Counted from the first letter of the stretch, positions 1 to 9,571 are shown. The stretch: DNA of 64,000 bases from Caulobacter radicis (GCF_003094615.1 NZ_QDKO01000013.1:34839-98838); one strand, 5' to 3'. Notes: generated by a model from the letters alone, not told the origin. A program made the numbers and translations.

Positions 1-243
1 CTTGTGCAGCCCGCCCAGGCGCTTCACCCGCTCGGCCGTCGGGCGCAGCATCAGGTGATAGGTGTTGCCCAGGATGATGTCGGCGCCCGTGTCCTTGACC
101 TGGTCGACCGTCAGGGCCTTGACCGTGCCCGCCGTGCCCACCGGCATGAAGGCCGGGGTGCGGATGTCGCCGCGCGGGGTCTTCAGCACGCCCGTGCGGG
201 CCTTGCCGTCCGTGGCTTTGATCTCGAAGGGAAAGGCGGCCAT
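1..243 (-). CDS. tgt: Queuine tRNA-ribosyltransferase, N-terminal part (cut by window edge)
   Basis: The first 81 codons are present; the rest lies outside the window. The enzyme exchanges guanine for the queuosine precursor preQ1 at position 34 of GUN-anticodon tRNAs. The sequence shows the family's N-terminal signature, [19 protein letters not shown], followed by [12 protein letters not shown]. The ATG lies directly after the queA stop codon with no gap, so the two genes are cotranscribed and probably translationally coupled. QueA acts on the tRNA that Tgt has modified, which fits the pairing. Confidence 0.93.
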   Translation of the reverse strand, partial: MAAFPFEIKATDGKARTGVLKTPRGDIRTPAFMPVGTAGTVKALTVDQVKDTGADIILGNTYHLMLRPTAERVKRLGGLHK

Positions 244-1350
244 CTAGACGGTCTCTGTATCGGCGCGGAACAGCAGCGAGCCGTCGCCATAGGAATAGAA
301 GCGGTAGCCCGTCGATATGGCGTGCTCATAGGCCGCGCGCATCGTCGCCCGGCCGGCAAACGCGCTGACCAGCATAAACAGGGTCGACTTGGGCAGATGG
401 AAGTTGGTCATCAGCACGTCGACCGCCCGGAAGCGGTAACCGGGCGTGATGAAGATCGCCGTCTCGTCGGCGAACGGGCGGACCACGCCGTCCTCGCCCG
501 TGGCGCTCTCGATCAGGCGCAGGGACGTGGTGCCGACGCAGACGATGCGGCCGCCGGCGGCGTGCACGGCGTTCAGCGCATCGGCGGTCTGCGCCGAGAC
601 CTCGCCGAACTCGGCATGCATCTTGTGCTCGGAAACCTCGTCGGTCTTCACCGGCAGGAAGGTGCCCGCCCCCACGTGCAGGGTGACGAAGTGCAGGGAC
701 ACGCCCTTGGCCTTCAGCGCCTCCAGCAGGTCCGGCGTGAAGTGCAGACCGGCCGTCGGCGCGGCCACCGAGCCGTCCTCGCGGGCGTAGACGGTCTGGT
801 AGTCGGCGCGGTCGCGGTCGTCCTCGGCCCGCTTGGCGGCGATGTACGGCGGCAGCGGCATCATCCCATGCCGGGCGATGCCGATGTCCAGGTCAGGACC
901 CGACAGGTCGAAGGCCAGAACGACCTCGCCGCCCTCGTGCTTCTCGACCACCGTGGCGTCCAGGCGCTCGGCCTCGCAGGCGACCGAGCCCTCGGCGGCG
1001 AAGGCCACGCGGTCGCCGGCCTTCAGGCGCTTGCCCGGGCGCATGAAGGCGCTCCAGCGGTCGGGGGCGATCCGGCGATGCAGGGTGGCCTCGACGGCGA
1101 CGGGCGCGCCATCCCCCCCGCCGGTCGTGCGGCCCTCGCGCAGGCCCGACAGGCGGGCGGGGATCACGCGGGTGTCGTTGAACACCAAAGCATCGCCGGG
1201 ACGCAGGAAATCGGGCAGCTCGCGGACGATGCGGTCCTCGAGATCCTGTCCCGGGCGCACGACGAGAAAGCGCGCGCTGTCGCGCGGCTCGGCCGGGCGC
1301 AGGGCGATGCTGTCGTCGGGAAGGTGAAAGTCGAAGTCGGAAAGGCGCAT
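244..1350 (-). CDS. queA: S-adenosylmethionine:tRNA ribosyltransferase-isomerase
   Basis: QueA transfers and isomerises the ribosyl part of SAM onto preQ1 in tRNA, giving epoxyqueuosine. The 368-residue product is slightly longer than the usual ~350. It carries the family blocks [33 protein letters not shown] and [20 protein letters not shown], and it ends in the usual [12 protein letters not shown] segment. It is the first gene of a queA-tgt operon. The 149 bases upstream, shared with the divergent gene at 1500, hold its promoter, but no clear -35/-10 pair stands out. Confidence 0.96.
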   Translation of the reverse strand: MRLSDFDFHLPDDSIALRPAEPRDSARFLVVRPGQDLEDRIVRELPDFLRPGDALVFNDTRVIPARLSGLREGRTTGGGDGAPVAVEATLHRRIAPDRWSAFMRPGKRLKAGDRVAFAAEGSVACEAERLDATVVEKHEGGEVVLAFDLSGPDLDIGIARHGMMPLPPYIAAKRAEDDRDRADYQTVYAREDGSVAAPTAGLHFTPDLLEALKAKGVSLHFVTLHVGAGTFLPVKTDEVSEHKMHAEFGEVSAQTADALNAVHAAGGRIVCVGTTSLRLIESATGEDGVVRPFADETAIFITPGYRFRAVDVLMTNFHLPKSTLFMLVSAFAGRATMRAAYEHAISTGYRFYSYGDGSLLFRADTETV

Positions 1351-1499
1351 GGGCCGGCTTCAAGGCCACGAAGGGGGCGCGAGGTCAAGGCGCGGCGCGG
1401 CCGCACGGGCGCCGCGCGGCTGCGCAACCGCTCCACCAAGCCGCTCGAAACGTACGCCGCCTTACACGACCGTCGTCGGCTCGTGCTAAGGGCGAAGTC

Positions 1500-2480
1500 A
1501 TGCAACTGATCCTGCACCTTGCCCGCCTGTTCTGCCGCGGCACGGCTCTTGCCCTGGTCCTGCTGGCTCTGGCGCTCGGCCTCGCCGGTCTTGGCGGCGC
1601 CTTCAGCGACCGGCTGGACGTGGCCAACCACTTCGCGCCGGTCTGGCTGGTCACGGGCCTTGCCGGCGCCGTGGTCGGGGCTATCGTCTCGCGGCGCAGC
1701 GAGCGCTGGGCGATCGTCGTCATGGGCGTGGTGGCGATCCTGGCCCATGGCGGCCTGATGGCGCCCGAGCTGGTCGCGGCCCAGACCCGCAAGCTCGACC
1801 CGGGCCCCGCCACGCTGAAGGTCATGCAATTCAACGTCTGGGCTTCTAACGATGACCCGACGGAGGCGTTGGAGTGGGTTCTGGCCGAGGATCCCGACGT
1901 GCTCTTCGTCGAGGAAGGCGGCGGCAGCGCCTGGCCGCTGATCGGCCCGCTGCGCCGGCTCTATCCGTTCGTCGTCTCCTGCGTGGGCAACACCCGCCCG
2001 TGCGACACCTGGATCTTCAGCAAGAAGAAGATGGTCGCCCGGGGCGGCGTCTACGACCGCGAGCGGCCGCTGTCGGTGGCCTGGGCCACCCTGGCCGATC
2101 CGAACGGCGCGTTCACGGTGGTGGCCACCCACTATGTCTGGCCGATCCCGGCCGGCGCCCAGCAGGCCCAGAGCCGTCGCCTGGCGCAGATGCTGAACGG
2201 CTTCGACAAGAAGGCGATGATCGTCGCCGGCGACTTCAACTCCACGCCCTGGTCTTGGAGCCTGCGCCGACAGGACAAGCTGTTCGGCCTTGAGCGCCGG
2301 ACCCTCGCCCTGCCCTCCTGGCCGTCGGGCTCGTTCACCCGTCTGCTGAAGGCCCCCTTCCCGTTCATGCCGATCGACCACCTCTATGCCGGCAAGCAGT
2401 GGAAGACGGTGTCGGTCAAGCGCGGCCCGCACCTGGGCTCGGACCACCGGCCGGTGGTGATCACGCTCAAGCGCGGGTGA
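1500..2480 (+). CDS. Membrane-anchored endonuclease/exonuclease/phosphatase-family protein
   Basis: The 326-residue protein has about three hydrophobic segments in its first 90 residues, then an endonuclease/exonuclease/phosphatase fold. The catalytic-type motifs are visible: MQFNVWASNDD at the start of the domain, GDFNSTPWS in the middle, MPIDHLY, and GSDHRPVV at the end. The domain probably faces the periplasm, as in YafD-like proteins, but the substrate (nucleic acid, lipid or other phosphodiester) cannot be read from the sequence. The 3' end overlaps the convergent HD gene by 14 bases. Confidence 0.85.
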   Translation: MQLILHLARLFCRGTALALVLLALALGLAGLGGAFSDRLDVANHFAPVWLVTGLAGAVVGAIVSRRSERWAIVVMGVVAILAHGGLMAPELVAAQTRKLDPGPATLKVMQFNVWASNDDPTEALEWVLAEDPDVLFVEEGGGSAWPLIGPLRRLYPFVVSCVGNTRPCDTWIFSKKKMVARGGVYDRERPLSVAWATLADPNGAFTVVATHYVWPIPAGAQQAQSRRLAQMLNGFDKKAMIVAGDFNSTPWSWSLRRQDKLFGLERRTLALPSWPSGSFTRLLKAPFPFMPIDHLYAGKQWKTVSVKRGPHLGSDHRPVVITLKRG

Positions 2481-3039
2481 GTTCGGCGATCTCGGCGGCG
2501 AGGTTGCGACGGGCCTGGGCGTCCAGCGCCTTCGCGAAAGCGGGATCGGGAAACAGCACCGGCGCGGCCAGGAAGCTCTCCAGCACCCTGGCCCGACCGG
2601 CGCGATAGATCTCGTCCGGCACGGCCGCGTACTCCTCGCGGATAGCCCGGGCATAGGCGGCGTAGGCTTCGGGCGCCGCCCCCAGGATCGACAGGTCGAT
2701 CGACACCATCAGGGCGCCCAGCCGGTCGCCCGTCTCCACCGTGTGGCCCTTGGTCAGCAGGATGAGGCGCTCGACCTCGGCGATGTCGGTTTCGGGCGCC
2801 TCGGCCGCGGCCAGGACCTCGCGGGCCAGGTCGGCGCTGCGGGCCTCGTTGTCGGGGCGCAGCGGATCGTAGACGGCGTCGTGCCACCAGATCGCCTGGA
2901 CCAGCAGGTCGCGCTCGCGATCGCCCAGTCCGTCGACCGCCGCCAACCTGGCCAGGCAGTCGTCGATGTGAGCCTGCGTATGATAGCGCCGATGCGCCTC
3001 CTGGTAGGCGGCGCGCGGCGGATCCGGATGAACGATCAT
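2467..3039 (-). CDS. Predicted metal-dependent HD-superfamily phosphohydrolase
   Basis: This 190-residue cytoplasmic protein has an HD-type metal site. The motif RYHTQAHIDDCL near residue 20 is followed by IWWHDAVYDP near residue 50 and by NEARSADLA, the pattern of the COG4339 group. Members are assumed to hydrolyse nucleotides or phosphoesters, but substrates are largely unknown. It converges with the preceding gene and lies downstream of the ppi gene, separated from it by a strong terminator, so it is probably transcribed separately. Confidence 0.8.
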   Translation of the reverse strand: MIVHPDPPRAAYQEAHRRYHTQAHIDDCLARLAAVDGLGDRERDLLVQAIWWHDAVYDPLRPDNEARSADLAREVLAAAEAPETDIAEVERLILLTKGHTVETGDRLGALMVSIDLSILGAAPEAYAAYARAIREEYAAVPDEIYRAGRARVLESFLAAPVLFPDPAFAKALDAQARRNLAAEIAELTRA

Positions 3040-3055
3040 GCCGCCTCCAAAGAAA

Positions 3056-3090
3056 AGGGCCCCTTTCGTTTCCGAAGGGGCCCTCTTTTT
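3056..3090 (-). terminator. Rho-independent terminator after the cytosolic cyclophilin gene
   Basis: A perfect 10-bp stem (3056-3065 with 3075-3084, AGGGCCCCTT/AAGGGGCCCT) has a 9-base loop. In the minus direction it is followed by a T-rich run (complement of 3048-3055). The plus strand also has a T-run at 3086-3090. It lies 11 bases past the stop codon of the gene at 3095. Confidence 0.88.
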
Positions 3091-3094
3091 GACT

Positions 3095-3562
3095 TTAGGC
3101 GTCGGCGGCGATCTTGGCGCTGACGATCTTGCCCGGCGCGCGGGGCGGCTCGCCCTTGGGCAGGCTGTCGACGTGGTCCATGCCGTCGGTGACCACGCCC
3201 CACACGGTGTACTGCTTGTCGAGGAAGGTGGCGTCGTCGAAGCAGATGAAGAACTGGCTGTTGGCCGAGTTCGGATCCGGCGTGCGGGCCATCGAGCAGA
3301 CGCCGCGGACGTGCGGCTCGGCCGAGAACTCGGCCTTCAGGTCGGGCTTGGAGGAGCCGCCGCGGCCGGTGCCGGTCGGGTCGCCGCCCTGGGCCATGAA
3401 GCCCGGGATCACGCGGTGAAAGACGACGCCGTCGTAGAAGCCTTCGCGGACCAGTTCCTTGATCCGCTCGACGTGGCCGGGGGCCAGGTCGGGACGCAGT
3501 TGGATGGTGACCGGACCGGTCTCGAGCGTCAGGATCAGGGTGTTTTCGAGGTCAGCCGACAT
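3095..3562 (-). CDS. ppiB: Cytosolic cyclophilin-type peptidyl-prolyl cis-trans isomerase
   Basis: The protein has 155 residues and no signal peptide, the usual size of a single cyclophilin domain. Active-site blocks are clear: GVVFHRVIPGFMAQGGDPTG carries the catalytic Arg, and MARTPDPNSANSQFFICF is the substrate groove. It speeds cis-trans isomerisation of Xaa-Pro bonds during protein folding. Two exported cyclophilin genes lie immediately upstream on the same strand, so this is a three-gene PPIase cluster serving two compartments. The symbol is by similarity only. Confidence 0.93.
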   Translation of the reverse strand: MSADLENTLILTLETGPVTIQLRPDLAPGHVERIKELVREGFYDGVVFHRVIPGFMAQGGDPTGTGRGGSSKPDLKAEFSAEPHVRGVCSMARTPDPNSANSQFFICFDDATFLDKQYTVWGVVTDGMDHVDSLPKGEPPRAPGKIVSAKIAADA

Positions 3563-3657
3563 GGTCGTCCCTTCGGTACGGGGTTTGGCGGGCTGGGCCC
3601 GCCGGAAAATTGAGTCTGGCGCTCTTTAGCCCGCCGCAAAGCGGCTGTGAACCGCCG

Positions 3658-4539
3658 TTACTGAACGCTGACGGGGACTTCCAGGTCGCAGACCGAGAAA
3701 TCCGCGCCCTTGGCTCGCCGAACGGCGGCGATCTGGCCCAGGAACCACGGGCTGTTCGGGTCGATCACCCGCACCTTGGGGCGCTCGGCTTCCGGGATGT
3801 CGGACAGCAGGCGCACCCTGGTCATCTCGTCCTGCGGGTCGGCCACCGGCTCGCCGGTCTTGATGGCCCGCACCACCTCCAGGCCCGAGATCACCCGGCC
3901 AAAGGCGGTGTAGCGCTTGTCCAGCGACGGATAGGGCTGGCGCATCAGGAAGAACTGGCTGTTGGCGCTGTCGGGCGCGTCGTCGCGGGCCATGCCCAGG
4001 ACGCCCGGGCAATAGGTCCCCCAGGCGGCGACCTTCTTGTCGCTGGTCATGGTGTTCCAGCTCAGCGCCTGGCTGACCACGGGCAGCGACTTCAGGAAGC
4101 CGACCTCGGTGCCGGCCGGCGAGGCGGCGACCACGAACGGCAGGGCCTGGTCGCGGCGGAAGGTGAACTCGGCCTTGAGGTTGGGCTTGCTCGACGCGCC
4201 CTGCCCGGTGTCCTCGGGATCGCCGGTCTGGGCCATAAAGCGGTCGATGACCCGGAAGAAGGTGCGCCGGTCGTAGACGCCCTCGCGGGTCAGTTCCTGC
4301 AGGCGCGCCACGTGGGCGGGCGCGACCTCGGGGACCAGCTCGACGAGGATCCGGCCCTTGGTGCTGTCGATGACCATCACCGTGTCCGGCGCCGGGGTGC
4401 GCCAGTCGGTTTCGCGGGGCCCCGCCGGCGCCGCGACGGAGGCGGCCTTGGCCCGCTTGGCCTTGGGCGCGGCCTGCGCCGCCGGGACGACCGCCGCGGC
4501 GGCCAGAAGAGCGACGGCGGAGACGATCGGCAGGCGCAT
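3658..4539 (-). CDS. Exported cyclophilin-type peptidyl-prolyl isomerase
   Basis: This 293-residue protein begins with a clear Sec signal peptide (first ~22 residues, ending AAQA). A low-complexity Ala/Lys stretch and one cyclophilin domain follow, with FFRVIDRFMAQTGDPEDTG and DSANSQFFLMRQPYPSLDK. The domain has inserts relative to the 155-residue cytosolic copy, and a C-terminal extension contains two Cys residues, one at CDLEVPVS near the end. It should act on outer-membrane or periplasmic clients. It starts 15 bases after the stop of the paralogous gene at 4555, so the two form a tandem duplication in one operon. Confidence 0.9.
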   Translation of the reverse strand: MRLPIVSAVALLAAAAVVPAAQAAPKAKRAKAASVAAPAGPRETDWRTPAPDTVMVIDSTKGRILVELVPEVAPAHVARLQELTREGVYDRRTFFRVIDRFMAQTGDPEDTGQGASSKPNLKAEFTFRRDQALPFVVAASPAGTEVGFLKSLPVVSQALSWNTMTSDKKVAAWGTYCPGVLGMARDDAPDSANSQFFLMRQPYPSLDKRYTAFGRVISGLEVVRAIKTGEPVADPQDEMTRVRLLSDIPEAERPKVRVIDPNSPWFLGQIAAVRRAKGADFSVCDLEVPVSVQ

Positions 4540-4554
4540 TCAGTCGACCTCGGC

Positions 4555-5400
4555 TTACTTGCTGACCTTCGCGGGTACTTCCACGTCGCAGATGTTGTAG
4601 CCGGCGCCAAGCTCGGCCTGCTTCTTCTTGACGACTTCGGCGAAGGCGGCGCTGCGCGTGTCCATCACCTGCACGGTCGGGCGCTTGTCGGCCGGAATGT
4701 CGGCCAGCACCTTGACGCTGAGCATCTTGTCCTGCGGATCGGCGACCGGCTCGCCGGTCTTGATGGCGCGCACGACCTCCAGGCCCGACAGCACGCGGCC
4801 AAAGCCGGTGTAGGCCTTCTCCAGCGACGGATAGTGCTGGCGCATGAAGAAGAACTGGCTGTTGGCGCTGTTGGGGTCGCCGGCGCGGGCCATGCCCAGC
4901 ACGCCAGGGCAGAAGTTGGCCCAGGCCTGCACCTTGCCGTCGGCGGTCATGGCCGCCAGCATCGAAGACTGGCTGGTCACGGCCAGCGGGCCGACGAAAC
5001 CCGTCTCCAGCGAGCCGACCTTGCCGACCGGCGCGAACGAGCCGCCCGAACCGGGGCGGCGGAAGCTGAACTCGGCCGTCAGGTCGGGCTTGTCCGAGCC
5101 GCCGGTGCCGTCGTTCTTGGGGTCGCCCGTCTGGGCCATGAAGGTGTCGATGACGCGGAAGAAGGTCAGGCCGTCGTAGAAACCGGCCCGCGCCAGCTCC
5201 CGCACGCGCTCGACATGGCCCGGCGCGGCCTCGGGGACCAGCTCGGCGACGATGCGGCCCTTGTTGGTCTCGACGACCAGCACGTTCTCCGGATCGGGCG
5301 TACGCCATTCGGCGCTTTGGGCGGCGACTTGGGCGGAAGCGGTCGTAGCCGAAACGAGCGCCAGGGCGGCGACGCCGAGAACGCGGAACGCAGACTTCAT
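4555..5400 (-). CDS. Exported cyclophilin-type peptidyl-prolyl isomerase (tandem paralogue)
   Basis: I chose the ATG at 5400 because it begins a clean signal peptide (MKSAFRVLGVAALALVSATT, cleavage near ASAQ), which the longer open frame to 5499 would bury. The mature part has the cyclophilin blocks FFRVIDTFMAQTGDPKNDG and DPNSANSQFFFMRQHYPSLEK. The C-terminus ends NICDVEVPAKV, matching the CDLEVPVS end of its neighbour, so the pair arose by duplication. Role: periplasmic proline isomerase. It is the first gene of the cluster. Confidence 0.9.
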   Translation of the reverse strand: MKSAFRVLGVAALALVSATTASAQVAAQSAEWRTPDPENVLVVETNKGRIVAELVPEAAPGHVERVRELARAGFYDGLTFFRVIDTFMAQTGDPKNDGTGGSDKPDLTAEFSFRRPGSGGSFAPVGKVGSLETGFVGPLAVTSQSSMLAAMTADGKVQAWANFCPGVLGMARAGDPNSANSQFFFMRQHYPSLEKAYTGFGRVLSGLEVVRAIKTGEPVADPQDKMLSVKVLADIPADKRPTVQVMDTRSAAFAEVVKKKQAELGAGYNICDVEVPAKVSK

Positions 5401-5504
5401 GGATTTCCCCGAACAGATCTCGTCGCCCCGCGTAGAACGGGCGGAGCGGAACCACAAGCTTTGTCGATGATTTCGGCCACTTGTGGGCGGCCCGCGCAAC
5501 GAAC

Positions 5505-5622
5505 CTCCCCCTCTGGGGGAGGCGATCGCGCAGCGATCGGTGGGGGGAGAACTTCAGGCGCAGCGCGGCTGAAAACGCCCCCCCTCCGTCGCCTTTGGCG
5601 ACACCTCCCCCACAGGGGGAGG
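5505..5622. repeat. GC-rich palindromic intergenic repeat, family A, copy 1
   Basis: The element opens with a CCTCCCCC-N3-GGGGGAGG hairpin (5505-5523). It continues with GCGATCGCGCAGCGATCGG and a G-run, and closes with a second CCTCCCCC-N3-GGGGGAGG hairpin ending at 5622. The same architecture recurs at 17705, 29666, 47694 and 48862. It sits between the cyclophilin cluster promoter and the 3' end of coaD. Confidence 0.85.
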
Positions 5623-5631
5623 ATCTTTGGA

Positions 5632-6120
5632 TCAGCGCGCCTTGATCTTGGCGATCAGGTCGGTGGCGACGCCGGGGCTGACGAACCTGCCCACTTCACC
5701 GTCCAGCGAGGCGATTTCCTTGACCAGCTTGGAGGCGATGGCCTGGTGGCGCGGGTCGGCCATCAGGAAGACGGTCTCGATCTCGCGATCCATCTGCTGG
5801 TTCATCGCGGTCATCTGGAATTCGTACTCGAAGTCGGCCACGGCCCGCAGGCCGCGGACGATCATCTGGGCGCCGACCTCGCGGGCGAAGTGGATCAGCA
5901 GGCTGTCGAACGGCCGAACATCGATGACGGCGCCGCCGAGGTGGGCCGTCTCGCGTTGCAGCATGGCGACCCGTTCATCGAGCGAGAACAGGGGGTTCTT
6001 GCCGATGTTCACCGCCACCCCGATGACCAGCCGATCGACCAGCTTCACGGCCCGACCGATGATGTCGAGGTGGCCATTGGTGACCGGATCGAAGGTCCCG
6101 GGATAAAGACCGATACGCAT
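5632..6120 (-). CDS. coaD: Phosphopantetheine adenylyltransferase
   Basis: CoaD transfers AMP from ATP to 4'-phosphopantetheine, the fourth step of coenzyme A synthesis. The 162-residue length is standard. The nucleotidyltransferase motif YPGTFDPVTNGH lies at the N-terminus, followed by VRGLRAVADFEYEFQMTAMN and the C-terminal SKLVKEIASLDG block. It starts 21 bases after the gyrA stop with a G-rich ribosome-binding region (AGGGGGTTTC) before the ATG, so it is probably cotranscribed with gyrA. Confidence 0.97.
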   Translation of the reverse strand: MRIGLYPGTFDPVTNGHLDIIGRAVKLVDRLVIGVAVNIGKNPLFSLDERVAMLQRETAHLGGAVIDVRPFDSLLIHFAREVGAQMIVRGLRAVADFEYEFQMTAMNQQMDREIETVFLMADPRHQAIASKLVKEIASLDGEVGRFVSPGVATDLIAKIKAR

Positions 6121-6141
6121 GAAACCCCCTGCGCCTTTGAC

Positions 6142-8898
6142 TTACGGGGTCTCTTCCGCCCCGCTTGCGTCGTCCTGCCCTTCGTCGCCGCCGGCCTCGG
6201 CCAGACGCTCGACGCTCACGACATGCTCGTCCGCCGCCGTGCGGAAGACGGTTACGCCCTGAGTATTCCGCGCCGCAACACGAATTTGCGAGACGGGGCA
6301 CCGTATCAGCTGACCAGCGTCCGTCACCAGCAGGATTTGGTCGCTCTCGTCGACCGGGAACGAGCCCACCAGCTTGCCACCGCGCTTGGACAGATCCTGG
6401 GCCGCCAGGCCCTGGCCGCCGCGACCGGTGCGACGGAAGTCGTAGGCGCTGGTGCGCTTGCCGTAGCCCTCAGACGAGATGGTGAGGATGATCTCCTCGG
6501 CCGCGCCAAGCTCGGCGATGCGCTCGACCGTGAGACTGGCCTCGCCGGCCTCTTCATCGGTCTCCTCCGGCGCGGGGGCCTCGTCGCCCTCCTCGCCGTT
6601 GGCGGCGCGCAGCAGGGCGCGCTGATGCTTGAGATAGGCGGCGCGCTCGGCCGGGGTGGCGTCGACGCTGCGCAGGACGGCCATCGAGATGACGGTGTCG
6701 CCGGAAGCCAGCTTCACGCCGCGAACGCCGGTAGAGTCGCGGCTGGCGAACACCCGCACCTCGTCGACCGAGAAGCGGATGCAGCGGCCGGCCGCCGTGG
6801 TCAGCAGAACGTCCTGGTCGGCGTTGCAGACGGCCACGCCGACGATGCCGTCGCCCTCATCCAGCTTCATCGCGATCTTGCCGTTGCGGCGGACGTCGAC
6901 GAAGTCCGACAGCTTGTTGCGACGCACGCTGCCCGAGCGGGTGGCGAACATCACGTCCAGGCCGTCCCAGGTGGCTTCGTCCTCGGGCAGGGTCAGGATC
7001 GAGGTGATGGTCTCGCCCGGCTCGATCGGCAGCAGGTTGACGAACGCCTTGCCGCGCGAGTTGGCGGCGCCCAGCGGCAGCCTCCAGACCTTCAGCTTGT
7101 AGACCTTGCCGCCCGAGGTGAAGAACAGCAGCGGCGCGTGGGTCGAGGCCGAGAACACGCGGGTGACGGCGTCCTCGTCCTTGGTGGCCATGCCCGACTT
7201 GCCCTTCCCGCCCCGGTGCTGGGTCCGGTAGTTGGCCAGGGGGGTGCGCTTGACGTAACCGCCCATGGTGACGGTGATGACCATGTCCTCGCGGACGATC
7301 AGGTCTTCGTCTTCCATGTCGGCGTCGCCGTCGACGATCTGGCAGCGGCGCGGAATGGCGAACTTGTCCTTCACCTCGACCAGCTCTTCGCGGACCACGG
7401 CCATGATGTTGGCGCGGTCGGACAGCAGTTCGAGATAGCCGCGGATGGCCTCGGCCAGCAGGGCCGCCTCGTTGCCGATCTCGTCACGGCCAAGGCCGGT
7501 CAGGCGCGACAGGGTCAGGGCCAGGATGGCGCGGGCCTGTTCGTCGGTCAGGCGGATGAGACCGCCCTCTTCCTGCACCGAGCGCGGGTCGGCGATCAGC
7601 TCGACCAGCGGCAGCATGTCGCCCATCGGCCAAGCCTTGGCCACCAGGCGCTCACGCGCCTCGGCCGGGTCCTTGGACGAGCGGATGATGTGGATGAACT
7701 CGTCGATATTGGCGACGGCGATGGCCAGGCCGACCAAGACGTGGCCGCGATCGCGGGCCTTGCCCAACTCGAACTTGGTGCGGCGGACGACGACTTCCTC
7801 GCGGAACTCGACGAACACTTCCAGGAGCTTGCGCAGGCCCATCTGCTCGGGACGGCCGCGGTTCAGGGCCAGCATGTTGACGCCGAACGAGCTTTGAAGC
7901 GCCGTGAAGCGATAGAGCTGGTTGAGGATCACCTCGCCCGAGGCGTCGCGCTTGAGCTCGACCACGATGCGCATGCCGTCGCGGTTGGACTCGTCGCGGA
8001 TGTCGGCGACGCCCTCGATCTTCTTGTCGCGGACCAGCTCGGCGATGTGCTCGACCAGGTTGGCCTTGTTCACCTGATACGGGATCTCGGTGATGATGAT
8101 GGCTTCGCGGCCGGTGCGGATCTCGTCGACGCTGGCCACGCCGCGCATGACGACCGAACCGCGCCCGGTCAGCAGCGCGTTGCGCGGCGGCGAGCGGCCG
8201 ATGATCTCGCCGCCGGTCGGGAAGTCCGGGCCGGGCACGAGGTCGAGCAACTGGTCGGTGGTGACCTCGGGCTCGTCGATCAGCAGCAGGCAGGCGTCGA
8301 TGACTTCGCCCAGGTTGTGCGGCGGAATGTTGGTGGCCATGCCGACGGCGATGCCGCCCGCGCCGTTGACCAGCAGGTTGGGGATCCGCGCCGGCAGGAC
8401 GGTGGGTTCCTGCTCCTTGCCGTCGTAGTTGTCGGCGAAGTCGACCGTGTCCTTGTCGAGATCGGCCAGCAGCGACATGGCCGGCGGCGCCATGCGGCAC
8501 TCGGTGTATCGCATGGCCGCGGGCATATCGCCGTCGACCGAGCCGAAGTTGCCCTGGCCGTCGATAAGCACCAGGCCCATCGAGAACGACTGCGTCATGC
8601 GCACCAGGGTGAAGTAGATCGAGGCGTCGCCGTGCGGGTGATACTTACCCATGACGTCACCGACGACGCGGGCCGACTTGACGTACGGGCGCTCGGGCGT
8701 CTGGCCCTGCTCGTGCATCGAGAACAGCACCCGACGGTGCACCGGCTTGAGGCCGTCGCGCGCGTCCGGAAGGGCGCGGCTGACGATGACGCTCATCGCG
8801 TAATCGAGATACGAGCGGCGCAGCTCGTCCTCGATGTTGATCGGGGCGATGTCTCCGCGCGGCCCTTCGGGAGGCAGAGTGTTTTGATCGTCGTTCAA
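6142..8898 (-). CDS. gyrA: DNA gyrase subunit A
   Basis: GyrA cuts and rejoins DNA in the type II topoisomerase that adds negative supercoils. The 918-residue product has the N-terminal [11 protein letters not shown] block, the catalytic tyrosine Tyr131 in AAMRYTECR, and the C-terminal GyrA box [11 protein letters not shown] Glu/Asp-rich insert (near [18 protein letters not shown]) interrupts the beta-pinwheel domain. The apparent start codon is TTG, with no strong Shine-Dalgarno; no better in-frame start is visible upstream. In the quinolone pocket ([11 protein letters not shown], residues 87-97), Ala92 and Phe96 replace the Ser83 and Asp87 of E. coli. The upstream gap, shared with sodC, must hold both promoters. 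Confidence 0.98.
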   Translation of the reverse strand: MNDDQNTLPPEGPRGDIAPINIEDELRRSYLDYAMSVIVSRALPDARDGLKPVHRRVLFSMHEQGQTPERPYVKSARVVGDVMGKYHPHGDASIYFTLVRMTQSFSMGLVLIDGQGNFGSVDGDMPAAMRYTECRMAPPAMSLLADLDKDTVDFADNYDGKEQEPTVLPARIPNLLVNGAGGIAVGMATNIPPHNLGEVIDACLLLIDEPEVTTDQLLDLVPGPDFPTGGEIIGRSPPRNALLTGRGSVVMRGVASVDEIRTGREAIIITEIPYQVNKANLVEHIAELVRDKKIEGVADIRDESNRDGMRIVVELKRDASGEVILNQLYRFTALQSSFGVNMLALNRGRPEQMGLRKLLEVFVEFREEVVVRRTKFELGKARDRGHVLVGLAIAVANIDEFIHIIRSSKDPAEARERLVAKAWPMGDMLPLVELIADPRSVQEEGGLIRLTDEQARAILALTLSRLTGLGRDEIGNEAALLAEAIRGYLELLSDRANIMAVVREELVEVKDKFAIPRRCQIVDGDADMEDEDLIVREDMVITVTMGGYVKRTPLANYRTQHRGGKGKSGMATKDEDAVTRVFSASTHAPLLFFTSGGKVYKLKVWRLPLGAANSRGKAFVNLLPIEPGETITSILTLPEDEATWDGLDVMFATRSGSVRRNKLSDFVDVRRNGKIAMKLDEGDGIVGVAVCNADQDVLLTTAAGRCIRFSVDEVRVFASRDSTGVRGVKLASGDTVISMAVLRSVDATPAERAAYLKHQRALLRAANGEEGDEAPAPEETDEEAGEASLTVERIAELGAAEEIILTISSEGYGKRTSAYDFRRTGRGGQGLAAQDLSKRGGKLVGSFPVDESDQILLVTDAGQLIRCPVSQIRVAARNTQGVTVFRTAADEHVVSVERLAEAGGDEGQDDASGAEETP

Positions 8899-9012
8899 GG
8901 GGATTTTTCGCCGTCAGAATCGAACACGGAACAGTCGGAAACAGTTAGCATTCTGACACGGACGGCGCCACCTTCGCCGCCCCAACGTTCCTAAGCGAAC
9001 CGGAGCAGTTTC

Positions 9013-9537
9013 ATGCGTCTGACCGCCCTTTTCCTCGCCGCCGGCCTCGTGGCCGCCACCACGGCCTCCGCCGCCGATGCGCCCGCCACCGCGACCGCCG
9101 AGATCAAGGGCGCCGACGGCAAGACCATCGGAACCGGGACGATCACCGAGGCCCCGCACGGCGTGCTGCTGAAGATCGAGGCCAAGGGCCTGACGCCCGG
9201 CTGGCACGGCCTGCACTTCCACGAGAAGGGCGACTGCGGCGCGCCCGACTTCAAGTCGGCCGGCGCCCACGTGCACACGACCGCCACGGTGGTCCACGGC
9301 CTGTTGAACCCGAACGGCAACGACAACGGCGACCTGCCCAACCTCTACGCCGCCGCCGACGGTTCGGCGGTGACCGAGGTGTTCTCGCCCCTGGTGTCGC
9401 TGAAGGGGGCGGGCGGCCGCCCGGCCCTGCTGGACGCCGACGGCTCGGCCATCGTCATCCACGCCAGCCCCGACGACCACACAAGCCAGCCGATCGGCGG
9501 CGCCGGCGCGCGCAGCGCCTGCGGCGTGGTGAAGTAG
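9013..9537 (+). CDS. sodC: Periplasmic Cu/Zn superoxide dismutase
   Basis: This enzyme converts superoxide to oxygen and hydrogen peroxide in the periplasm. A signal peptide covers the first ~20 residues (ending ASAA). Copper ligands are present in GLHFHEKGDCG, in AGAHVH (bridging His) and in VIHASPDDH. The disulfide cysteines and the active-site Arg are in GARSACGVV. By alignment to the bovine enzyme, the position of the third zinc histidine is occupied by Asp in GNDNGDLPN. It is divergent from gyrA and is followed by a terminator shared with dipM. A GGAGCAG ribosome-binding site precedes the ATG. Confidence 0.93.
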   Translation: MRLTALFLAAGLVAATTASAADAPATATAEIKGADGKTIGTGTITEAPHGVLLKIEAKGLTPGWHGLHFHEKGDCGAPDFKSAGAHVHTTATVVHGLLNPNGNDNGDLPNLYAAADGSAVTEVFSPLVSLKGAGGRPALLDADGSAIVIHASPDDHTSQPIGGAGARSACGVVK

Positions 9538-9571
9538 GCTCGCCCCTCCTCCCCTTGCGGCGGAAACAAGA

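Noticed and set aside
3610..8994. A very long open frame (nearly 1800 codons) on the plus strand across the cyclophilin-coaD-gyrA region
   Set aside because: It is antisense to well-identified genes, has a composition typical of reversed GC-rich codons (His, Gln, Arg, Val-rich) and no domain signature. The open frame is a by-product of codon bias.
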